From: CAYWMP01 sp964459445
Lineage (GTDB): Bacteria > Desulfobacterota > DSM-4660 > Desulfatiglandales > HGW-15
DNA: 11,920 nt
Direction of reading: 5' to 3'
Assembly (NCBI GenBank): GCA_964459445.1
Contig: CAYWMP010000182.1
Coordinates: 1 to 11,920 of the forward strand
Numbering within the stretch: position 1 is the first letter of the stretch; each line of letters begins with the position of its first letter. Both the position numbers and the translations under genes were made by a program. Of the stretch, positions 6,363 through 11,920 are shown piece after piece. A model generated the notes under the pieces. It ran no database searches. It saw only the letters and a program-made list of their open reading frames with translations, and was not told the DNA's origin.

Positions 6363-7622
6363 TCAAGACTCGGTTAGGAATACTTGCTCTACAGCTTCTC
6401 TTATTTGTTTCTTGGAAAAAGGTGAAGTTTCTACCATTTCAGCCGCATCCTTTAGAATGGCTTCAAGATTCCCCATTTGCCTGTATCTTTTGAATCTATC
6501 TTCCCTTTCAATCCCCAGGGATTCGGCAACAAGACTCACATAGTTCAGGATATTCAAGTTGTGTTCGGCTTCTTCAGTGACAAAGATGTGGTGACAATAA
6601 TGGCAAACATCTATCAGGGCATCGGTCTTTGTTTGCGAGGCTTCATTCAATCGATCTGCCCGAATGGTCTTGAAGCCATTTGGGAAGAAATCAGCGGCGC
6701 CGCCGCCGCAACAGATGGTATTCTCGCCATGTCGCGGCATTTCCTTTAGACTAACGCCCGGAATTCCATTCAGAACATCTCGAGCGCCTGTGGGATCAAG
6801 CCCGGTGAAGGCAGATTTACAGGCCTCATGGAGTGTCACACTCTTTTCGATCCTTTCTAATGGCAGCTTGTTCAGGTTTTGGGCGAGAAACTGGGGAAAA
6901 GACATGCACTTGAAGGGCAAGGGGCTCACCCTGGTGTGGGTTTTCTCGAATCGGCAAAGGCAGGTAGGACACCAGAAAATCACTACCTGGGGATGGTAGA
7001 AAGATAGGGTATGGATCAATTCACTCGATGCGTCATCCGCTTTCTCAAGGGCCCCTGAATAGATATGGATGTTCCCGCAACAAAAATCCAATCCAGGTAG
7101 AAATGCGTAATCTTGTGTAATGCGTTCAATGATGTCCAGGGCATTCAGCAATTTGTCCGGCTGAAAATAGACATTGCAGCCTGCAAAGAAAACGACCTTC
7201 TTTCTTTCCTTTTTCGACCGAGCATAGATCCTGTTGCCTTCTTCCGGCGTACTCAGGATGCTGGCAATGATTCTATGAAAAGACGCATTATCCTTCGGAT
7301 CGCCATAGGGTTGTTCGGTTAGGTTATTTCTGCGGTATTCCCACTTGATAATTTCATTGACCAACATGGGATTGAGGCCTTTAGGACAGCAATTATCAAC
7401 GCACTTGAAACACTCCATACAGGAAAAGCCTCTCGTGAAGACTGTTTCGTGAGGTTCCCCGTTTTCCAGATAGGATCGCATCTCCTCCTGTATCTCCTTT
7501 GAAGGGGTGTCCTTCAGCGGCGTGTGGCAGATAACCGGACATTCCTTGGCACACGTCCCACAGACCACACACTCCTCGAAAGTACGCAGCTTTTCCTGCT
7601 CATAGTATTTTATAAGTTCCAT
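6363..7622 (-). CDS. HdrD-like iron-sulfur protein: two 4Fe-4S clusters and two CCG domains
   Basis: 419 residues, soluble. An N-terminal ferredoxin-like part carries two clusters: C18, C21, C24, C28 and C68, C71, C74, C78, with an extra C79. Two cysteine-rich CCG domains follow. The first has AGC149, CCG at 181-183 and CPTC at 218-221. The second has EAC268, CCGGG at 304-308 and CHYC at 340-343. This is the layout of heterodisulfide reductase subunit D and of GlpC/LldE-type oxidoreductases, which pass electrons to or from disulfides or other acceptors. The native partner is not evident: no HdrA, HdrE, flavoprotein or FAD-oxidase gene adjoins it. The ribosome site before the ATG is weak. The stop is immediately followed by the ATG of the Nudix fusion, which suggests translational coupling. 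The substrate is unknown. Confidence 0.87.
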   Translation of the reverse strand: MELIKYYEQEKLRTFEECVVCGTCAKECPVICHTPLKDTPSKEIQEEMRSYLENGEPHETVFTRGFSCMECFKCVDNCCPKGLNPMLVNEIIKWEYRRNNLTEQPYGDPKDNASFHRIIASILSTPEEGNRIYARSKKERKKVVFFAGCNVYFQPDKLLNALDIIERITQDYAFLPGLDFCCGNIHIYSGALEKADDASSELIHTLSFYHPQVVIFWCPTCLCRFEKTHTRVSPLPFKCMSFPQFLAQNLNKLPLERIEKSVTLHEACKSAFTGLDPTGARDVLNGIPGVSLKEMPRHGENTICCGGGAADFFPNGFKTIRADRLNEASQTKTDALIDVCHYCHHIFVTEEAEHNLNILNYVSLVAESLGIEREDRFKRYRQMGNLEAILKDAAEMVETSPFSKKQIREAVEQVFLTES

Positions 7623-7643
7623 CTTTGAAATAGCTGATCCAAA

Positions 7644-7898
7644 TTACTCGCCTCCCAGGACTTCCAATGCCTTATCTGCCACAGAATGAGTCAACAAGCA
7701 CCGAAGGGCGGATACGACGTCTTCCGGTTCATTGTTCTTTTGCATTCTGTCAATTATCAGGCGAATCGCGGATTTTCGCTCCTCTCGATTCATGGAAAGC
7801 ACGGTTTTCAGCCTGTCCCGAAGTTCTTGATTCTCGCGGGCAAGTTGGATGAGTCGGAGGAACGTCTCATTGTCTGCAACAAACAGCGATTTTTCCAT
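7644..7898 (-). CDS. Small helical protein of unknown function (84 residues)
   Basis: I do not recognise this family. The protein is highly charged and looks all-helical, with a stretch rich in E/K/R/L (LARENQELRDRLKTVL, about 19-34) that could form a short coiled coil. It contains a single Cys (C68) and has no signal peptide or membrane segment. The start is well supported: AGGAG lies 8 bases upstream of the ATG. It is 21 bp upstream of the HdrD-like gene and 69 bp downstream of the DUF2867-type gene, all on the same strand. It may be an accessory or regulatory partner of the Fe-S protein, but this rests on position only. Confidence 0.65.
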   Translation of the reverse strand: MEKSLFVADNETFLRLIQLARENQELRDRLKTVLSMNREERKSAIRLIIDRMQKNNEPEDVVSALRCLLTHSVADKALEVLGGE

Positions 7899-7967
7899 AT
7901 CTTTAACTCCTCTTTATGCCAATTCTCTCGCACAAAGCCTGGGTTTAGATATTTTTCGTTTCTTCCA

Positions 7968-8483
7968 TTATGCGAAACCATTATCCTTGACGCCGGCTCT
8001 CGCCATGCTCCATACCACGAGGTGATGAAAAGGACGTATCAGATTGAAATAAAGAGGCCCGGTCCAATGTTTGTATTGAACGACGGTGATGATATGAAAT
8101 CGTTTCAGACCCTCTCCTAAAGGTTCTACGGCTACACCAAAATAGGCTCTCAAATGTTTGTCATCAGGCGTTTCCGAGACCCAGTAGACTTCATCTCTCG
8201 CCGATTTCACAATAAAGAAGGAGGCGTTTTCCCCGGGTGTTAAAGGCACTTCGGCTTCAGAAAGATTGGGTAATTCATCCGGCTCCTCGATTTTGGTCAA
8301 TCCAAGCATCTTCACGATTATTTCGCGAACTCGGTAGAGCCTCACAATCCACCATGGGTAGTAGGAAAGCATCGATGCTATAAATCCGCGCATACTCGTC
8401 CGTCCCTCAACTGTTTTCACATCAATGAAATCAGCATTCACGAGAAAGGGCTTAATCTCTTGTAGGTCATCTATATAACCCAT
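7968..8483 (-). CDS. DUF2867-family protein
   Basis: 171 residues from the ATG. The pattern of the family is visible: YYPWWIVRLYRVREIIVKMLGL (first part at about 41-50), a middle segment ending in DDKHLRAYFGVAVE (107-120), FHIITVVQYKHWTG (129-142) and LYFNLIRPFHHLVV (144-157). DUF2867 often occurs as a C-terminal domain fused to NAD-binding epimerase-like proteins. Here it stands alone. It may bind a hydrophobic ligand, but no function is established to my knowledge. The TTG at 8504 would add seven residues, but neither start has a good ribosome site, so the ATG was chosen. It is the first gene of the proposed operon running down to the Nudix fusion. Confidence 0.75.
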   Translation of the reverse strand: MGYIDDLQEIKPFLVNADFIDVKTVEGRTSMRGFIASMLSYYPWWIVRLYRVREIIVKMLGLTKIEEPDELPNLSEAEVPLTPGENASFFIVKSARDEVYWVSETPDDKHLRAYFGVAVEPLGEGLKRFHIITVVQYKHWTGPLYFNLIRPFHHLVVWSMARAGVKDNGFA

Positions 8484-8539
8484 AGATTGGCTTTCGATTC
8501 CCAAAAAAAAGAATTGTTTAGGTGTGAGTAAGGCAGGGT

Positions 8540-8567
8540 ATTATCATTAGATATTGAAGCACATCAA
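8540..8567 (-). promoter_or_regulatory. Candidate promoter for the DUF2867-HdrD-Nudix operon
   Basis: On the minus strand TTGATG (8567-8562) and GATAAT (8545-8540, five of six -10 bases) are 16 bp apart, 57 bp before the ATG at 8483. The stretch around it is A/T-rich. It lies in the 183-bp gap between the receptor gene stop and this operon. Predicted by eye only. Confidence 0.4.
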
Positions 8568-8655
8568 CTCAACCTTTTTCTTCTTCAATTGATGCAGAAA
8601 CAAAGATTGAGTCAAATTACCTGCTCGGGTTGATCTTGATGCTGAAGAAATTAAA

Positions 8656-8682
8656 ACGCAGATGCCTCAAAAACACGCAGAT
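8656..8682. repeat. Two direct copies of ACGCAGAT at the 3' end of the receptor gene
   Basis: ACGCAGAT occurs at 8656-8663 and 8675-8682, a 19-bp period. The second copy encodes part of the last residues (SACF) of the TAXI receptor. Such short repeats may be a remnant of a dispersed intergenic repeat, but two copies of 8 bp are weak evidence. Confidence 0.35.
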
Positions 8683-9647
8683 TTTTTCCAGCCACCCAAA
8701 TTCGCATCCAAATCCACGGATTTCCATTTTGGGTGTCCCTGTTTCCTCAACCATTCGATATTTTCGGCGATTATCTTCGCAAGCTTTCCCACAAGCCGAC
8801 AGTCTTTACCTTCTTTACTTTTATAGTTGTACGTCACAAGAGCCGCTTTTACCGCCACGGTATTTATATCTTTTGTCTGCCAGGAGTAGGTTCTCCTTGG
8901 AATGATTGAAGAACCATAGAATTCAAGTATGGCTTTGTTCCTGACCGGTATGAAATGGAAGTCCCCCGGATTGCTGAATTCCTTGAATAACTTTACTGGA
9001 TATCCCGCTACATAAATCATCGCATCAACCCTGCCCTGCGTCAAAGCGCGAAGCGCGTCTTGATATCCGATTTCTACTCTTTTGCTAGGTTCAATTCCTG
9101 CAGTGGTTAACATGAGATTTGAAGTTAGAAGGGTTCCGCTCCCGGGGGTGCCAACTGCGACACTTTTGCCCTGCAAATCTGCAAAACGGCTTATCGACTT
9201 CTTGGCCAATATGTGAATCTCTTCATTATAAAGTGGATAGATCAAACGCGTTATTTCTACCGCAGCGCCAAAAATTTTATCCGACGGCTCTTGCAGAGAT
9301 TTTATTGTGATAAAGGCCATTACATCGTGCTGAACAATAGCCAGCTGGACCTCGTCATCCGTCAATATACCGATGAGATTTTCGACAGAACCTTTCGATG
9401 TGATGACATCTAGGTCAAGACCATATCCCTTTGACAAAAGGCTTAGGTCTCGCCCAAATTGATAATATGTTCCCTTTGTCGAACCTGTTTTCAGTCCCAA
9501 CTCTGCCCCTTGAATTGGTGAAGAAAACAAGAAGCTAGCGCCGAGGAAAATCACCAGGACAAGCCAAGAGGCATTAGTAAAAAAGCCCTTAGAAAGCGTT
9601 TTGATCCGAAAACCTATAGATTTGAAAATGCAATGCCTTTTGTCCAT
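8667..9647 (-). CDS. TAXI-family TRAP transporter solute-binding protein
   Basis: 326 residues, exported. The N-terminus is basic and followed by a hydrophobic segment (about 27-42) and a likely signal-peptidase site after QGA (46-48). The mature protein opens with LGLKTGSTKGTYYQFGRDL, the usual TAXI beginning, and contains FADLQGKSVAVGTPGSGTLL, the conserved central motif, then RVDAMIYVAGYPV. TAXI receptors capture organic acids or amino acids such as glutamate in the periplasm for a fused DctQM-type permease. No permease gene lies in the window, so this copy is an orphan and may act with a distant transporter or as a sensor ligand-binding protein. AGGAGG stands 4 bases before the ATG. The length is normal for the family. 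Confidence 0.88.
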   Translation of the reverse strand: MDKRHCIFKSIGFRIKTLSKGFFTNASWLVLVIFLGASFLFSSPIQGAELGLKTGSTKGTYYQFGRDLSLLSKGYGLDLDVITSKGSVENLIGILTDDEVQLAIVQHDVMAFITIKSLQEPSDKIFGAAVEITRLIYPLYNEEIHILAKKSISRFADLQGKSVAVGTPGSGTLLTSNLMLTTAGIEPSKRVEIGYQDALRALTQGRVDAMIYVAGYPVKLFKEFSNPGDFHFIPVRNKAILEFYGSSIIPRRTYSWQTKDINTVAVKAALVTYNYKSKEGKDCRLVGKLAKIIAENIEWLRKQGHPKWKSVDLDANLGGWKKSACF

Positions 9648-9664
9648 GGTCCCTCCTATCCTCT

Positions 9665-9697
9665 ATTATAGGGTCTGGAATCGATTGCTCTGGTCAA
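9665..9697 (-). promoter_or_regulatory. Candidate promoter for the TAXI receptor gene
   Basis: A perfect TATAAT (9670-9665, minus strand) lies 17 bp upstream of the receptor ATG. TTGACC (9697-9692) is upstream but at 21 bp, longer than the optimal 17, so the -35 contact may be poor or an activator may help. The leader would be only about 10-12 nt and would start at the ribosome site. Confidence 0.4.
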
Positions 9698-9770
9698 AGA
9701 TCATATGTGCAAAACATTACCATGTGAAGTGGAAAGATAACAACTGGGCAATGCCGTCTTCACCACCCTT

Positions 9771-10145
9771 TCAAATATAGCACCCCAGAATGATAAGCAC
9801 GGCAGAGGTCGTGAATATAAAAGGGCACAGTTTGAAGGGTAGGAAGTTGACCTTGAATCCCGTGCGTAGAGAAACCCATGCCAGAGCAATGAGCATCACG
9901 AAGGAAATGCGATACACCGTTTTTGAAATCACGCTGGTGCGGTCCAGGTAGGTCACGGAGGCCACAACCACGCCAATAAAGATAAGGGCCAAACCCTCGA
10001 TTATCCACTCCATTGTGATGATGTTTTTGTTATCAGCGGATATGTCCCCGAACCCTTCGACCACATTCTTCGTTGGAAAGAGATGCGCGATTCCCCAGCC
10101 AAAGAGTAAAAAGGAACCGATGTAGAGCAGAACGTAACCGGCCAT
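9771..10145 (-). CDS. Four-helix integral membrane protein of unknown function
   Basis: 124 residues with four predicted membrane segments at about 2-22, 45-66, 78-95 and 104-123. The conserved-looking loop HLFPTKNVVEGFGDISADNK (21-40, before the second helix) is polar and contains a TMEWIIEGLALIFIG transition into helix 2. I have the impression that this WGIAH...PTK...ITMEWI pattern recurs in uncharacterised membrane proteins but cannot name the family. No charged catalytic motif is visible. The start is firm: AGGAGG stands 5 bases before the ATG. The neighbours on both sides are on the same strand but separated by 123 and 446 bp, so it is probably transcribed alone. Confidence 0.75.
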   Translation of the reverse strand: MAGYVLLYIGSFLLFGWGIAHLFPTKNVVEGFGDISADNKNIITMEWIIEGLALIFIGVVVASVTYLDRTSVISKTVYRISFVMLIALAWVSLRTGFKVNFLPFKLCPFIFTTSAVLIILGCYI

Positions 10146-10184
10146 GATACCTCCTTTCTATTACAAGTACTTTTGACAGGATAA

Positions 10185-10215
10185 CCTGCCTTCGCCGAAG
10201 CTATGGCAAGGCAGG
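10185..10215. repeat. Palindromic repeat in the leader of the membrane-protein gene
   Basis: CCTGCCTT (10185-10192) and AAGGCAGG (10208-10215) pair perfectly. A GCC/GGC pair inside can extend the stem with a one-base bulge. The right arm continues as CAGG, giving a CAGG triplet series. The sequence has the look of a dispersed palindromic repeat with a CCTTCGCCGAAG core, here in the 5' leader about 40 bp before the ATG at 10145. Confidence 0.6.
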
Positions 10216-10233
10216 CAGGATTGATTTGACTTT

Positions 10234-10263
10234 ATTATACCGATGATAACTTGGTAGTATCCA
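10234..10263 (-). promoter_or_regulatory. Candidate promoter for the membrane-protein gene
   Basis: A perfect TATAAT (10239-10234, minus strand) with TGGATA (four of six -35 bases) 18 bp upstream. Transcription would start near 10227 and give a leader of about 80 nt that contains the palindromic hairpin 10185-10215. By-eye prediction. Confidence 0.35.
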
Positions 10264-10345
10264 TAACTGAATCTGCGGGGCTTCCTATCCACTCCGCCCG
10301 GGTCCGCTTTAACCCATTGAGCCAAGGAGTTTAATATCGTGGGTC

Positions 10346-10476
10346 TGATTGTTTAGTATGATTGGGGAATTGGTTCTCAGGAAAAATGAAATCTTTCATT
10401 TTTCCCGAAGATCCATTCCCATTATCAATCCCTTTTTAGGGATTTCTGCCTGCACTGCAGGCAGACTAAACAATCA
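10346..10476. repeat. 131-bp compound inverted-repeat element with 12-bp terminal repeats and three internal hairpins
   Basis: TGATTGTTTAGT (10346-10357) and ACTAAACAATCA (10465-10476) are perfect terminal inverted repeats. Inside are a long imperfect arm (10360-10430) tipped by GGAAAAATGAAA/TTTCATTTTTCC (10380-10391 with 10394-10405), a small hairpin AATCCCT/AGGGATT (10427-10433 with 10438-10444) and a 9-bp palindrome CTGCCTGCA-C-TGCAGGCAG (10446-10464). Folded on either strand this is a cloverleaf-like four-stem structure. It has no coding capacity. No clear target-site duplication flanks it. It could be a MITE-like element, a structured RNA or a REP-type repeat. Confidence 0.65.
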
Positions 10477-10591
10477 AGTTTGAATCACCCCTGCGTCTCA
10501 GAGAGCTCTGTGAGAAAGACCCAGGTTCGGCATACTGCTGACGAATAATTATCAGGTCTATCCCGTAATCCTGTCTAATTTTCACTTCCGG
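10477..10591. other. Gene-free stretch with a near-palindrome
   Basis: This follows the compound repeat and precedes the stop of the AlkD-like gene. TCTCA-G-AGAGCTCT-G-TGAGA (10496-10515) is a 20-nt near-palindrome with one mismatched pair. No U-tract follows it on the minus strand, where it would lie downstream of the AlkD-like gene. I see no tRNA or small coding frame here. Confidence 0.4.
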
Positions 10592-11278
10592 TTAACTCTT
10601 TCTCTTGAGTCTTTTCTGTACGGCCTCGCTTTCCAGCTCGCGGATAGCATTGGAGGCGATCCAACGGGCGGGCTTGGCATCGATCTTCTGGATTTCTTTG
10701 GCTGTTTTTATTGCGGCCTTATTGAGATTCGGATTTTTTTTGCCGATATTCCTGAGCGCCCAGTTCACGGCCTTTTTCACAAAATTACGATCATCCGTCG
10801 CCCCGCGTTTGATGACCGGGAATAGCTTAATAAATTTCTCGTCTTTTGCCTCTTTGTCGTGCCAGGCCAGGCAAGCGATGAGGGCATATGCGGTTCGCTT
10901 CACGAATTCCTCTTCACGTTCAGACCAATCATAAATTTTTTTCATGACCATGGGGGATTTTTCAAAGAGATTCATGCAGACCTGATCGCACACATCCCAG
11001 GAATCAAATCCCTTTACCCAGCTCTCCATCTGTTTCTCGGTGAGCCTCTCGGATTCACCGATCATCCCCGCCACTATCTTGGCTTCAGGTATTCCGGTCT
11101 TCCATAGTTCAAGGGCGAGTTTGTGGTCCTTTCCGATCTCTTTGGCAAGTGTGCGCATGTCGGGAACCGATACGCCCAGTCTCTTATCAGCAGTCATCCC
11201 GAATTTGGCCATCCCTTCTACATTTTCAAGCTTGGCCTTGGCCTTTAGTTTTTTCATTGCTTGTTGCACAGAAGTCAT
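10592..11278 (-). CDS. AlkD-like DNA alkylation repair protein (HEAT-repeat DNA glycosylase)
   Basis: 228 residues, all-helical HEAT-like family (DNA alkylation repair enzyme, PF08713 type). Members excise alkylated bases, 3-methyladenine and 7-methylguanine or bulky adducts, without flipping the base. The key segment FDSWDVCDQVC (91-101) contains W94 and D98, four residues apart like Trp109 and catalytic Asp113 of Bacillus AlkD. KRTAYALI (127-134) and KKAVNWALRNIGKKN (168-182, W173) correspond to the later DNA-binding helices with Arg148 and Trp187. The C-terminus is very basic (QKRLKRKS), as expected for DNA contact. The ATG has GAGG 6 bases upstream. Only 12 bp separate it from the GyrI-like gene upstream, so the two are almost certainly co-transcribed. 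Confidence 0.88.
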   Translation of the reverse strand: MTSVQQAMKKLKAKAKLENVEGMAKFGMTADKRLGVSVPDMRTLAKEIGKDHKLALELWKTGIPEAKIVAGMIGESERLTEKQMESWVKGFDSWDVCDQVCMNLFEKSPMVMKKIYDWSEREEEFVKRTAYALIACLAWHDKEAKDEKFIKLFPVIKRGATDDRNFVKKAVNWALRNIGKKNPNLNKAAIKTAKEIQKIDAKPARWIASNAIRELESEAVQKRLKRKS

Positions 11279-11290
11279 CTTCGTCCTCGC

Positions 11291-11875
11291 TTAGCTCATC
11301 GGTTGCCTAACAATTGTTTTCCACTTGGCGGGATCAGCTCTTCTGATATCGCTTAGATAGATTTCGTGATGTTTACCGGAAAGCTTATGACCGCTTTCTT
11401 CAATGAAGGCGTGGACCTTTTCAACCGTAGGTCCTTCTTCGGAAAAGGGCCCTATGTGCATGATTTGTGCGGCCTTACCCTCGTGAAATGCTTCAAATCG
11501 AATGTTTGGTAGAGCGGATAAGTCCTTTTTCTTTTTGACTTGTTCGACCCCCTCTTGAAATAGCTCGGTTGTTACATACTCAGGTTGCATCATCATAGCA
11601 GTCCATTTCCAATCATCTTTGTGATCTATACTGAACTGTGACATATCTTCAACCCACCATAAACCTTCCAAGGGCATAACACCATAATCAATGGCTAAAG
11701 CCCCCTTCTTAATGATGAACTTGAGTGCATAAGATAGACTAAACAGGGCCTCAACGGCATTCTTGTAAGCCTGAGATGTGTTCGGATCGCCTTCACCGTC
11801 GAACATGAGGAAGTTCATTCCCGGGACATCAACGATGTCCACTTTTTTTGGGGAGGGCTTGTATAAAGGGAGCAT
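11291..11875 (-). CDS. GyrI-like small-molecule-binding protein
   Basis: 194 residues of the stand-alone GyrI-like (SHS2-type) family, with no DNA-binding domain. Typical features are VDVPGMNFLMFDGEGDPN at about 15-32, PLEGLWW (68-74), WKWTAMMMQPEYV (89-101), MHIGPFSEE (139-147) and KHHEIYLSDIRR (168-179), including E171 and Y173. It probably binds a hydrophobic ligand in the cleft between its two repeats. Some members hydrolyse cyclopropanoid DNA-alkylating natural products, and others bind drugs or gyrase. The ATG has no strong ribosome site, but a stop lies a short distance upstream in frame, so a longer protein is excluded. First gene of a two-gene operon with the AlkD-like protein. Confidence 0.88.
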   Translation of the reverse strand: MLPLYKPSPKKVDIVDVPGMNFLMFDGEGDPNTSQAYKNAVEALFSLSYALKFIIKKGALAIDYGVMPLEGLWWVEDMSQFSIDHKDDWKWTAMMMQPEYVTTELFQEGVEQVKKKKDLSALPNIRFEAFHEGKAAQIMHIGPFSEEGPTVEKVHAFIEESGHKLSGKHHEIYLSDIRRADPAKWKTIVRQPMS

Positions 11876-11920
11876 TACCGGTTTGTTAATACATTGATGT
11901 CAAGTATGAGATAGTTTGGC

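Noticed and set aside
5592..6543. Several plus-strand frames opposite the Nudix fusion and HdrD-like genes
   Set aside because: They overlap conserved catalytic motifs on the other strand and have no start signals of their own.
10146..10591. A CRISPR array or tRNA in the repeat-rich gap
   Set aside because: The repeats are inverted and different from each other, there are no regularly spaced identical units, and no tRNA arms such as GGTTCGAATCC are present.
11899..11904. A perfect TTGACA on the minus strand before the GyrI-like gene
   Set aside because: The sequence 16-18 bp downstream (around CGGTAA) is a poor -10 box, and the ATG is too close for a normal leader.

Overview
The window reads as a stretch of chromosome from an anaerobic bacterium, most likely Desulfobacterota (syntroph or sulfate-reducer type). 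The basis is gene content: a GltD/NfnB-type flavoprotein, a phosphofructokinase with the pyrophosphate-type active site, an HdrD-like iron-sulfur protein and a TAXI-type solute receptor. This is inference; there is no rRNA or other phylogenetic marker. I see no transposase, phage gene, CRISPR array, tRNA or rRNA.

Left part (1-3333). A glutamate-synthase-small-subunit-like oxidoreductase enters from beyond the left edge (+). It is followed by a PPi-type phosphofructokinase (+). Facing them (-) is a triosephosphate-isomerase-family gene broken by a one-base frameshift at a run of five C.

Nucleotide-handling block (3405-6362). A purine-type phosphoribosyltransferase (-) lies directly upstream of the isomerase gene and overlaps its longest open frame by ATGA. 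A second, atypical phosphoribosyltransferase (+) is divergent from it. The 172-bp gap between them holds a perfect 16-bp inverted repeat and a near-consensus promoter (TTGACA-17-TATTAT). Facing the second PRTase (-) is a fusion of a Nudix hydrolase with a DNPH1/Rcl-type 2'-deoxynucleotide N-hydrolase.

Reverse-strand operon (8483-5316). DUF2867-type protein, an 84-residue helical protein, the HdrD-like Fe-S protein and the Nudix/DNPH1 fusion follow each other with gaps of 69, 21 and about 0 bp. Redox and nucleotide-sanitation genes are therefore probably co-expressed. Upstream are an orphan TAXI receptor (-) and a four-helix membrane protein (-).

Right part (10146-11920). A 446-bp gene-free stretch holds a palindromic repeat and a 131-bp compound element (12-bp terminal inverted repeats enclosing three hairpins). 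Then comes a two-gene operon (-): a GyrI-like protein followed 12 bp later by an AlkD-like DNA glycosylase. From what is known of both families this pair could protect against bulky DNA-alkylating natural products, one member acting on the free compound and the other on the adduct. I consider this pair, the Nudix/DNPH1 fusion and the compound repeat the most interesting items.
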